Part shown: one piece after another, positions 45,534 through 56,008 of the stretch | How the letters are laid out: each line of letters starts with the position of its first letter | Numbering within the stretch: position 1 is the first letter of the stretch | Origin: Phoronis australis | Taxonomy: Eukaryota > Phoronida > Phoronidae | Direction: 5' to 3' | Assembly (NCBI GenBank): GCA_002633005.1 | Contig: NMRA01000929.1 | Span: 1 to 64,000 of the forward strand | Length of the DNA stretch: 64,000 bases | Translations under genes and position numbers: made by a program | Notes under the pieces: generated by a model | The model's input: the letters and a program-made list of their open reading frames with translations, nothing else | What the model was told of the DNA's origin: nothing | The model's database searches: none

Positions 45534-47543
45534 CTGAGAGATAGTGAAATTGGTGACGGCCGTGGGACGTAAGGCGCTACACTGGTGACGATAAGAAAAA
45601 AGGGCACTGTTATCTTCTGCCCAGGTTACAATAGCCCAAGCTACCTGAATTAGTTAACTGTTATCACTTTTATTTCAAACAGATTTCACAAGAGTTTTCA
45701 GTGTCAGCAGTTAAGCCTAAGGTTAAAAACGTAAGCAAGCACAGACCTGTCAGGTCATCTCGTTTGCATGAAGAAGCACCTGCGTACTACCGGTCTGCGC
45801 ACAATGATGAGTTAACATTGGACGTTTCAAAGGCTATGGGTGACAAAGGTTTTAATTATAAAAAACGGTTGGGTGAATTTAATGTTCGTAGGATTTAAAA
45901 TGCATTCACTTTCTTACCCGCGTCATTCTATATAGATTCCGTTAGTTGATCGTGTCTTCAGTCAAGCTGTACTGTACGAGTCGACACATTCCGATTAAGT
46001 CCTGATATGTTTGTAGTAGGCCTAAAGATGTAGAATGACAGTGGTTCTGAGTCCGGAGCGCTTCTTCAACAATTCAGATGACTACCAGAGCGACAAACCA
46101 GCGATAACGTATGGATGAGAAACTACTAATTTTGCTATCATGATTGTCTTTGTAACGTACTTCGGATAATTATTCAGTTGTTTTCATGTTGAAACTGAGC
46201 TTTCAGTTCATATGGTATTACACGTGTCAGAATTAACTTGCGTTTCGTTTTGTAACTAGCAGACAATGCACGTATATGATTAACAATTTCTGTTCTCCTC
46301 ATTGTTCATCACTTTCATCACTGCACTCGTTCCCAAATTATATAACGGTCATGTTTAATGCAAATTTTCGTTAAAACTGAGAAAGCGCATTTTGTGACGA
46401 GACTTAATAGTCAACAAAAAGCCCTTTGTGCCTCGCCAATGCAAGTCCGATATTCTTTCTTCAATATAATTCACACCTCAAGGTTTGAGTGACTGATGAA
46501 TGGGCTCGGCAGACTGTAAGCAGGTTTGAGTTTCAGTGTACGTATTAATAATGCTTTTCTCTTTCACAACTTATGGAATTACGTATTTATTTCTCATGTA
46601 ATAAAATCGATTCTTTGTTCATCATGCTCATGCTGACTTCTAAAATTTTTGAAGAGATTTAGTTCACCCCAATTCGAACAGAGAAATAGCACATTATGGA
46701 GGTCTGCCAAATTCGGACACTACAGAAATCTCGTCCTGCGATAGTTGACCAAGAACGAACATGATCTATTGGAATTAATTTTGAGTCCCTGAAAATGAGG
46801 TAACTTTACCGTAGTGTGTCTGCCAAATGGAACATTTAAAATACACAGCATATTCATTCATTATGTACAAAACCAAGGGCACAAGATTACTTCCAGGCTT
46901 TCTAGTCATGCTGGGGATTACTAGCTGTGACAGTTAAGTCTCCAGCAGTATAGGGGCATGTTGATGACCACAGACTACATTATGTTTGTCTGAGTCATTA
47001 AAAAGATAAATAAAGAGAGCATGTGAAATTAATATTGGATTTCCAGTAACAGGAATGAGAGTTATGGGCTATCTTGTCTGAGAAATGCTATCAATCAATT
47101 TGGTGCACTTGAGACTATATCATGCAGGCTTATACCATGTCAAAATACTCACCAGGGTGTATGAAGGACATGATGATGTGTAAACTGGTGTAGTATTAGG
47201 ACTGTACTCTCATATCATGTGTTGGGGCGTTTAAAATTCATAACAGTGCATCCAAATCAAACCGATTTTGATGCAACTGTGATTTACACAGTTAATATCC
47301 ATAATGAGGTGGAGTTGCTTCACGGTTCACACACTAAGTAAAACAATCGATTTCATGATTCATATCGACATTTTTTAAAGTTTCACGGATCACAGCAGCT
47401 TTTTGTACTCCTACACTTTCCATCAATTTCTCCCTTCCTGACCACTGAACATTCCATCTCAATGACCAACAGTTATCTCTACCAGTCACCACTAATTCCC
47501 CCTCGCCCACTCCCGACTTTGCTTCATGTCCATAAATTCATAA
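45534..47543. other. No recognised features
   Basis: The open frame at 45701-45898 (65 codons, lysine- and arginine-rich, preceded by a TTTATTTCAAACAG acceptor-like tract) could be a terminal exon of an unknown gene, but I do not recognise it. The rest is AT-rich. Confidence 0.35.
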
Positions 47544-48964
47544 TACCGTATTTGCCCTAATATGAGCCCATGCCCGCCTAAGCGCCCCCCCCACGTGTTT
47601 TCAGACTTTGCTAAAATAAGCACCCAGTCCATGAACGCCGTGTATATGTGAAAAATGCCTTACCTACAGTTCTAAAATTCTACAAAGTCTTCAATTTATC
47701 GATAACATCCAGTCCTAAAAAAATCATTGTGCGCGGAATTTGTAGACCATGAGCCTCGCCGCAATGTCGGTATTTAGCCGTGACTGATGCACTTCAAACT
47801 TTCGTTGTGCTTCAAAAAGAACGCTGATCTTGCGAGGCACGTGTCCTATTATGGTCTCACCTTTCAGAACAGACGCAGCGTACTTGTCAACTGCATTGTA
47901 TTGTATCTTTTCCGTACAGATCTTCTACCTCAACAGCAATCCAAATTTCTTTGTATACATGAATACCGCAAATTGAAGGCTAATAATAACTGACCTTCGT
48001 TAAAAGCACATGGCCAGGAAGCGCGCTCTATATACGTTGTCAAAGATTAGTTTTCGGGAACTATCTATTCATGAAATGGGTAGAATAGCATCAGCAACAA
48101 ATAAATGCTGGCAGTTTAATTTCCTAAAGTTTTTAATACCGTAAAAAACATTTGCGTTATTTTTAGGAGGAATAAATATTAAATTATTCGTAATTGGTGT
48201 TTTTAAGTCAAAATGACCCGCTGATAGTAAACACTTCTGCACCCTTACACCCTCCGAATCTTCTGAAAAATAGCTGTTACCCAGTCACGCATCCAGTCAC
48301 CCGACGACTCAATGACATCGGCCTTACCCAGACAATTCTCGAACGTTTTTTAGCAGATGAGACCAACAAGTGCTAACTAAAACGTTCTGCTTTACTGCTT
48401 GTGTCAATTTCTTTACTTGCAATGCACACTTAGATCGTTACATCGCGTTTACTCTGGCAAATTAACTCTGATGACATATGCGCTCGCTCTGTCACACAGT
48501 ACGCAGACGAACTTCAAAACAAATGTCACGTGACGTGGAGTTAATATGCAGTTAATCCTGACTCCACAAGAACCTAAAAATCTTTGGGACGCTATTTTGA
48601 AAACTTAAGGAGGACCTCAGGTAATTTGTTGAGTCAAAACTATATTTTTACTCAAGAATTCAAGTTGACCTATCGGCAATCGCAGGGTAGTGACGCATCA
48701 GTCGGCGATTTCCGCACTGGGATTTTCTAAAAAATGCTCGTAATTTAACAACAATTAAGTTTGATAGCAATGCACAGCAATTTTGTAGAAATGCTGTCAT
48801 AGGTTACAGATACGTCACAGAGAGTAAGTTTGATGAATCCTAGCTTACAATTTCACCTGTTTCGGAGATCGGGTTTCAACCACTTTGGGCTACGATGAAC
48901 GCCCCCCTTCCTGAAGCGAATTTTTTTGAGCACCCTGGTTGCTTATTAGGGTGAATAGTCGGTA
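47544..48964 (+). mobile_element. TACCGTATT-type TIR element, copy W (1.42 kb)
   Basis: The left end TACCGTATTTGCCCTAATAT and the reverse-complemented right end TACCGACTATTCACCCTAAT match imperfectly. The interior is collinear with copy Z (33636-35058). Accumulated differences indicate an old insertion. Confidence 0.85.
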
Positions 48965-49175
48965 GTGATTTAACAATTCATGACAACCTGAAGATATTAG
49001 GCATCACATTCTCCTGGAGCTTCAAATCATGGCTTAACGTGTGAAAATGACACTTTCACATTTACTAATGGCAAAAATGCCATTTCACAGGCCATGAACA
49101 AACCTTCACCCCGAGTCTTGTTAATGGCTAAAATGACCTTGCTAGAACAGAAATGGCAAATAATGTAAGCGGTTG

Positions 49176-49260
49176 CAAGCGACATTTTTGTTGGCGGTTC
49201 GAGTCCCTCCAAAAGTGCAAGCTTTTTGCTCTCAGCTAATTAACAAAATAAACACAGAAA
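49176..49260 (+). repeat. tRNA-derived fragment with B-box
   Basis: GCGGTTCGAGTCCCTCC is a B-box with part of a T-stem. An A-box-like GTAAGCGGTTGCAAGCG lies about 35 bp upstream. It is probably the head of a SINE and not a functional tRNA. Confidence 0.4.
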
Positions 49261-49265
49261 AATCA

Positions 49266-49342
49266 GGAACCCTAACTGGGAATCAAACCACAGGTCCCAA
49301 GATTGCTGGTCTAGTGCTCTTACCACTGAGCTACTGAGGACC
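49266..49342 (-). pseudogene. Degenerate tRNA-like sequence
   Basis: The minus strand starts GGTCCTC, followed by an A-box D-arm TAGCTCAGTGGTAAGAGCA, an anticodon arm CTAGACCAGCAATCTTG (loop CCAGCAA, nominal anticodon AGC) and a T-arm-like GTGGTTTGATTCCCA. Position 33 is C where tRNAs have T, the anticodon stem has one mismatch and the acceptor stem does not pair. It is therefore a tRNA pseudogene or SINE head. Confidence 0.6.
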
Positions 49343-49803
49343 AATATCTGTGCAATTACTGCTTGTAGTCAACTGTTATGTCATCCATCCCATCTACTAA
49401 CACATACTGTTAAATTGCTGATTTTATAATTCTCCAAATCTCTGTGAAAAAGACAAATGCCGCTCATGATTCACTATTGGCCAGCATCAACATCTATATT
49501 TACTAAGTCTTGTAGCTACAATGCAAGAGGACTTCAAAGGGCAAACACACACAGGTGGGAGGGTGCCTTCATTTATCCTCAAGTTCCCATAGACTCCTAT
49601 TGTGTGATACAGAGAACTTTCCATAAAAAAGATTTTCACACTTAACTTAGTTTGTAATTATTCTAAAGTCGTTTACAGCTTTCCATTGAACATTCAAATG
49701 CTGCTTGCATTAATTTTTAAGCCAATTTGTCAATGAATGCTTCTTCTTAAAAGATTAATCAGATACATCAGCTGGGGAACACCTGTACAACTACAAAAAC
49801 ACA

Positions 49804-49880
49804 ATGGCTAAAACTGAAACAAAGGTTACCTTTTGTGCACTAAAACTGAAACAAAGGTTACCTTTTGTGCACTAAAACTG
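49804..49880. repeat. 32-bp tandem duplication
   Basis: ACTGAAACAAAGGTTACCTT followed by TTGTGCACTAAA occurs twice in tandem without visible differences, then a partial third start (ACTGAATGG). Confidence 0.9.
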
Positions 49881-50327
49881 AATGGGCAGCTAGGCTAAAT
49901 GAGAGATGTAAAACCAGCCTTATCAGCGCTATGGTAAAATATCAATTTAGGACACAATATGGTGCACAAGCGGAATTTTATCACGTTCTAATTTTTCCAT
50001 TACTTGTAATCAGTACCAAATTAATGCTTTGCTAATTCTATTTTATACCCAGGCTTCCATCAAACAGTGTTTTGGTAATTTATGAGAAAGAATAGCTACG
50101 TTAAAAGCCTTTATATGGTCAACTTTGGCAATTTACTTTTGTCCAAAGATGTTGAGATTTTATGCAAACCAAACAAATAAGCAGATTACACTCCTCATAT
50201 GAAGATCCATACAGGTGCTCAAAATAGAAAGTTAGAGATCATGAAAAAAATGTTATGTCAATGTGGCGAAACTGACGGTTGTATCAACAAAGTCAACTTC
50301 CAGGGAGAGAGCTTGATCTATAGTATG

Positions 50328-52400
50328 TACCGTAAACGTTCGGGTTAACGCCCGGTCAGTTACCGCCCACCCCCTACTTTAGGTGGATTTTTGGGACGGC
50401 GGTTTGGCAACGTGAATTACAATACAAGTAACGAATTATTGTCTCGGGTCCTAGACTTACTTCAAAATATAATACTTGAACATCATTTTATTTTCTTCCC
50501 ATGTTTGCAAAGCTTAAGAACCCCCACCGGCGTCAATACTTCTGCTTTCAGCGACGCTGCCTGCCGCACTGAGTTTCCGTCTGTAGTGCACTAGATAAAA
50601 CCTATATATTCGAGTCTTGCCAACCCTCCAAATTCTCTTTAGGTGGGAAGCTCTCGTATTTTGAAGAATTAATTCCCATAACTCACGGAAAGATGTCAAA
50701 TTCTCCCTATTTTGATGAATGTTATGGCCACGTTATCGAGGATATGTGGTAACCAAAGGGACAGTAAGCTTCACTGGGTTACCGATTTGCTGCCTCTCGA
50801 TTTCTGAGTTAAAAGGTTGGCAATACGTTACTGTGTGTCATCTTGAAGTAATAAAAAACTTCTAGTCAAATTTAGTTTTTCGCTTAGTGCATCTCAGTCA
50901 AACTGGCGTTAGCAGATTTAACTATCACTGGCTGTTCTTTACTACAATTTCTTGCGTCAACCCCTGCCTGACTGTGTGAGTTATCGCTTCCCTATTCCCT
51001 ATTTAGCCATCCAGAATAATTTTGTTTCTACATTGGCCAGTTTGGAATCAGCCTGAACAAAATTCTTACCATTCGAGCCTGAAATATCTACGACTCAGAC
51101 TGACTGAAAATTGGTGATAGTTGGTAGGAGCTAGGAGCACGCAGCTAGCATCGAGCCGGAAAATATCGAAGTAGACTTGACATTGCAGTTTTGGGGGACA
51201 TTTGAATGGTGGAATATCGTAAAGCACTGGGTCTTTCCTAGGCAACAGCTTAAAAGTACAGTGTCACGCTGGTTTCTTTTCCTTATAGGAGTGTCGCTGT
51301 TCTCTTTTGATATGTGACTTTGGTAGTGGTGCACGCGCGTAAGTTCCCACACTGAGTGCATGTTACCTAGACACCAACACGTGATTGACAGGTTACTCAT
51401 ACGTAGGCCCTACGTGCATGCTGAATCCCGCTGCTATCTTTGGCCATTAAAAATGAGACGCCTATTGAAAGAAGCTGTTATATTACTTGACGGCCTTTCC
51501 AAGTCAAGATTGCCTGCCGGGACATTGCGCGCAAACAGCGGGACCGACCAGTGCCGCAGTGCGATAGTGTAGGTGATATTGTAATATGATATAATCTGGA
51601 CATGTAAAATTAAGGTTTTCCACCGCATGAATGAATTGAAACATTGCTGTTTTCGTGACGTTTTATCACATATTTATGCCATGGCTCGAAATTGATTGAC
51701 AACTGGCTCATGTCCGCTTACCTCCCCCCGATTCTTGTCTTACTTCTTTGCCGAGCATGTTTCGCAACGGGAAGTGAAAATTTTATTGAGTTGTGGAATG
51801 TCGACTATAAACATCCCAAACACAAAAAAGACCTTACAAACTTTATTACAACAAATTTTAAAAGTGTTCTCTGACTCGGAACTTGACAGCTAGCACGGGA
51901 CTGTAACCTTTATGTCAGCCGTGACCTCTGCAACACGTGAAGCTTGCATGTGCACACTTTTGCAGTGTCATCTTGCAATCCAAGAGGAGCGCTGCGTGGT
52001 CACTAGTCGTCTGCACACTACAGTTCTAACAAACTAACAAGACCGCAGGATGGCACGGGTGTAGTAACTCAGCAATTTTGTAAATTTAATTGCGAATGAC
52101 TAATCTGAGGGCAACCTTGTTGGGATCATCCGCTGTTATGAAGTTTTTACCGTCATTTGGTGACGTGAAAAGTGCTACGCGTTCTGAGTAAGTGTGTGGT
52201 GTGGGGACTTACATCACGAGGTAAGATTAACCACCCAGGGCGTTTGCTTGTCGTAATAAGCGCGCATGTTCGGTTAACCGCCCACCCTGGATTTCTTGAA
52301 ATTTCACGTTTAAGCACCCATGTCTGGTTAATCGCCCACCCCCGATTTTTTGGGTTTGCCACTTTAACCGCTCAGGGCGTTAACCCGAACATTTATGGTA
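50328..52400 (-). mobile_element. TACCGTAAACG-type TIR element, copy Y (2.07 kb)
   Basis: Termini TACCGTAAACGTTCGGGTTA (left) and, reverse-complemented, TACCATAAATGTTCGGGTTA (right). The interior is the reverse complement of copy X: GAAGCTCTCGTATTTTGAAG near 50646 mirrors 13941-13975, and AAGTGCTACGCGTTC near 52169 mirrors 11235-11255. It lacks the nested hAT insert, which explains most of the length difference. Open frames within it are short and unassigned. Confidence 0.85.
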
Positions 52401-53872
52401 ATTGAAACAAAATTTTACATTGTCCACAATTTCGACACAAGAACAATGAAAAGAGGCACACAATATATCCACACATTGTGCCTCTTGTCACATTCAATGT
52501 TGGCCATACAAATTCAATAAAATTTTAATGAGAGAAGTTGGAAGACTTTCTTTCAGCTATGTATAAGCTTTGCCTTTAAAAAAATAATTGCAGGCAGTCT
52601 ACATGTTGCACCAGACGTGCACATTCCTATGGATATTATGCCATGTGGCTTCTAATTGTTTCTACAACATTTCGAAATCCCTCACATTTTCTCAACTATA
52701 GTTTTTACAATTGGTTTTTCAACAAACCCATCTCCATGGAAACCATGTTTTATAGATTGATACTCTATCCGTATTTCCCCAGAGTCAATGGCTTATTGTT
52801 GCCTTGCCATTTTGTCTTTTATATTTTACTATATGTTACTTCTATATTCATTTATTATTGTCACCCGCATTTCCACACATTCAATGTCTGCCTTTGTCAT
52901 AATAATAGGACCTTAAATATCTCACCTCCACGTTAATTGTTAATTACTTCACTACCGTAATCGAGCATTGAGCGCACTTCGCAGCAAGTGCATATAGCTT
53001 TCAACTACCTAGTTTTACAAAACATTAATGAACAACGCTTTTGTCTACAGAAAAACAAACAACTCAATATTACTGTTAAAAAGCAAACGACTAGTCAGAC
53101 AGAATTAAGTTATTATTGATCTTTAATATGCATAAAAAGGTAATTTAAAATTGAATGCTCTAACATTAAAGTTAAATTAACTTTCTTTGTTGACCTTGTT
53201 GATTACAGTAGCAAATTGAACCCACAAATGTAAAACCAATTTGTAACTAAAGACTACCTTTGAATCTAGCAATTAGCAACCACTGCTCTTCTATAATGAT
53301 CTTCTTAATTATGAACAGATACAAAGTACATGACCAAACTCTGGTATAGCAACTGGCTCGCCTACACAAGTTTCACTAGATATTAATTGTCATTGCGCTA
53401 TTGGTTCTTAAGGTCATGTTGTACCACATCAACAAGTCCGCCAATGATTTACGTAAGTACAGATTTAAAATTGGTAAAAGTATACCTTTTCTGAAAGTTA
53501 AAAAACAAACCAGTAGAATTTGATTTTTGACATTTTAACAATCTGCCATTAACTGGGTCATGTGGCTGAGTCTCTGTAAAATTCCGTGTGATATAAATGT
53601 TCCTGATGAAATCTCAAAAAACTGTTACAGTTTTTAAATAATCATTTCATTTTCATTTTAAAGCCTTTGTACAATGGAACTTTGCACCTTTGAGGTTTTA
53701 GACCGTGTATAATAATTTTATAACATCAAATATATTACGGTACTAAACAAGCACTTATTTTGAGAAATAATAAAGAAACTTTGAATTTTAAAGAAAGGTT
53801 GGTGATTTTTTTTGGTTTTCCGCCATGTGATGTCATCAGTGGAAGGCATTGATCAGTTGACAATGCAATGGC
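52401..53872. other. AT-rich, no gene recognised
   Basis: Contains an inverted repeat at 52451-52486 (arms AAGAGGCACACAAT and ATTGTGCCTCTT). The open frame at 52643-52936 is hydrophobic by base composition and not recognised. Confidence 0.5.
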
Positions 53873-53995
53873 AGATTAATATAGTGATTTTGTAAGTTAC
53901 GAAGGCTTAGAGAGTGAGCTTAAAGAGTATTATGAAGACAGGTATAAAGATTTGGGTACAGACAGTGAGTGAAGCCAAGTTGGAACCTCAACTCA
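53873..53995 (+). pseudogene. Coding-like remnant, unassigned
   Basis: Starting at the ATG at 53873, the frame reads Met-Ala-Asp, then a TAA stop, then YSDFVSYEGLESELKEYYED and RYKDLGTDSE before a second stop. The acidic, non-random residues suggest the N-terminus of a once-coding, perhaps transposon-derived, protein. I do not recognise it. Confidence 0.3.
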
Positions 53996-54533
53996 GTCTG
54001 CAGACAGCCTGTTTTCAGAGTGGTAATTATAGCTGATTATTAATTTTCAATGCACATTAGTGTCAAATATTATGTGTCGCGAAATGTAACACGAAAAGAA
54101 TCCTACGTTCACACCGTAACCGGTCGTGATTGGGCAACTCGACTCAGTTTGCGCACCACTGAATCTGCCAGTTTAAATCAAAGACAATATGCTGTTGTGA
54201 TTAATTAATTTGCCTCGGGTTGCTGATATCATCATTCTCTTGATAATGAGGTCCATCATAGACACATTGGGGGCAACAACAGCATTTTTAAATTTTCGTT
54301 TTCAAAGTTTGTGAACAGCATAATTGAATAGTTTGTAAAAAGCACACGTGATTGGGTCTTTGAATTTTGAAAATTCGGCAAGAAATGGGACTTTTAAAAC
54401 ATAAAACGTCAGTCTCTCTCTTTAATCATTAATTCTGCTGGGTGTGGCAACATAACTGTGCCAATTACCAAACCAGCAGGTAGCAGTTGGATTTTGAGGT
54501 ACAGCATGTGTCATTGTACACTTCTTGGCATGC
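53996..54533. other. AT-rich, no gene recognised
   Basis: No supported feature. Confidence 0.5.
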
Positions 54534-54690
54534 TATCTAACTGAGGTTAACCTGGCTGTCATTGATTTCATTTCTTCCAATGCTAAGTGCGTTTGTCAGG
54601 AACCACCATATCTAACCGAGGTTATCCTGGCTGTCATTGATTTCGTTTCTTCCAATGCCAAGTGCGTTTGTCAGGAACCACCATATCTAA
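54534..54690 (+). repeat. 75-bp tandem duplication in an open frame
   Basis: TATCTAACTGAGGTTAACCT and the following 55 bp recur from 54609 with four substitutions. The unit is 25 codons, so a 66-codon frame (54525-54725) reads the unit twice, each time with SSNAKCVCQEPPYL. Two of the four changes are silent. No known domain is recognised. Confidence 0.8.
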
Positions 54691-54826
54691 TTACAGTGAT
54701 GCTAACTGGGTGTTATTTCAGGTAAATGATACTCAATTCTGTCTTGTCTGTTCCAAAATTATGAAAGCGTTGTACCACGGACTGTAATTTGACAATTGTA
54801 CCGATACAGACAATTATATCAATACA

Positions 54827-55243
54827 GTGTCCGACTCCAGCCTTTGTGCCACCTGCAGTTGTGACATCTATTTGCCTGGCACCTACATCCCATTTCTACT
54901 ATTGGGCATTGACTTATACGTGGATACCATGCAATCCCATAAAATCTTGAACGTACTGCAATTACATTTATTATCTCAACCACAATTTCATGCCAAGGCT
55001 CATACTCAACACATGCCTAACAACTACGTCCACAGCAAAGGTAAAACACTACACTTTTTGTCCATCAAATGTACTTACAAAATGGTCAGAAACCTTAATC
55101 AATCTTCGTTTCTGCGAAGAATCAAAGCATCATTCCTCAAAATGGGCGTGGCCTTTGAACTGATGGCTTGCTTCACATACCCGTGTCCAACGCATGAACA
55201 TGTGCCATTTCTGGGCGATATTAGGGTCTTTTGGAAAAACTGA
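54827..55243 (+). CDS. Unassigned open frame (138 codons)
   Basis: The longest uninterrupted plus-strand frame in the right third of the window. It has a cysteine-rich start (CATCSCD), a histidine-rich middle and a basic stretch (SFLRRIKASFLK). I recognise no family. It could be part of a degenerate transposon gene together with the remnants at 53873 and 54534, or simply chance. No convincing promoter or splice context was seen. Confidence 0.2.
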   Translation: MSDSSLCATCSCDIYLPGTYIPFLLLGIDLYVDTMQSHKILNVLQLHLLSQPQFHAKAHTQHMPNNYVHSKGKTLHFLSIKCTYKMVRNLNQSSFLRRIKASFLKMGVAFELMACFTYPCPTHEHVPFLGDIRVFWKN

Positions 55244-55920
55244 AATAATGTCCGTCCAATTGCTTGTTACTGCATTTTCTGTACATGCAAGTTTTTATAA
55301 TAGTCTGTCTTAAACTCAGTTTTCGAGACCACTCTGGCTCCCGGCTGCCCGTGTAGAACAACACAATGGTGTAAAACAACACAATGGTGGAGACCAGTTC
55401 CACTGGTGACGTCACAAAAATTATAATTGTTGTGTTTATTTGATTAAAAGTACACAGATTGAAGAAGAAATGTTTAAAATATCGTACTAAAATTGTTAGT
55501 AACCGAATTCAAGCACATAATTACAACCATGGTGTGAAGGTTTAAGCAACTTTAATTTTTTATTGAAGTATATTAACCCATTTATGCCCAATTAAGCGTT
55601 GTCATTGCCTATAGACAAATAATGAACAAAATGAATAAGAGAAAATGGAAAGAACTTTTTTCTACGTTTTTGACGTTTTTTGCTTTCGTTTCACAAAAGG
55701 GACGCTGGGTACATGTGAGTCTATAAACCACCAATAGAAATGCCTACTAAAACCAGTGAAAAATGAAAGATGTAGAATGATATTAATTGTTTTTGGATGC
55801 TAAGGTATTGTAGAAAGATAAACGGAAGACAAAAATTAACAAGAATGTTGTATCATCTTAATAGTAAAATCTTGCTGATTTCAAACAAAAGTGGTTACCG
55901 TTTTTTATTTTTATGGCTCT
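55244..55920. other. AT-rich, no gene recognised
   Basis: A small 16-bp direct duplication (AGAACAACACAATGGT/AAAACAACACAATGGT) lies at about 55353-55388. Confidence 0.5.
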
Positions 55921-56008
55921 AAAATTGCTGTGAGTGACCACATTTTGTCAAATTGCTGTGAGTGACAACATTTTGTCAAATTGCTGTGAGTGACCACATT
56001 TTTTTCAA
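55921..56008. repeat. 29-bp tandem repeat, three units
   Basis: AAATTGCTGTGAGTGACCAC followed by ATTTTGTCA repeats three times with only a few substitutions. Confidence 0.9.

Larger units (their letters stand above)
48965..50327. other. Unassigned sequence with tRNA-like pieces
   Basis: Holds the tRNA-like fragments at 49176-49342, a short block shared with 1788-1808 (near 49591), and a 32-bp duplication at 49804-49880. Nothing else is recognised. Confidence 0.5.

Noticed and set aside
49266-49342. Functional tRNA-Ala (AGC) gene
   Set aside because: The acceptor stem does not pair, position 33 is not T and the anticodon stem has a mismatch, so it is degenerate.
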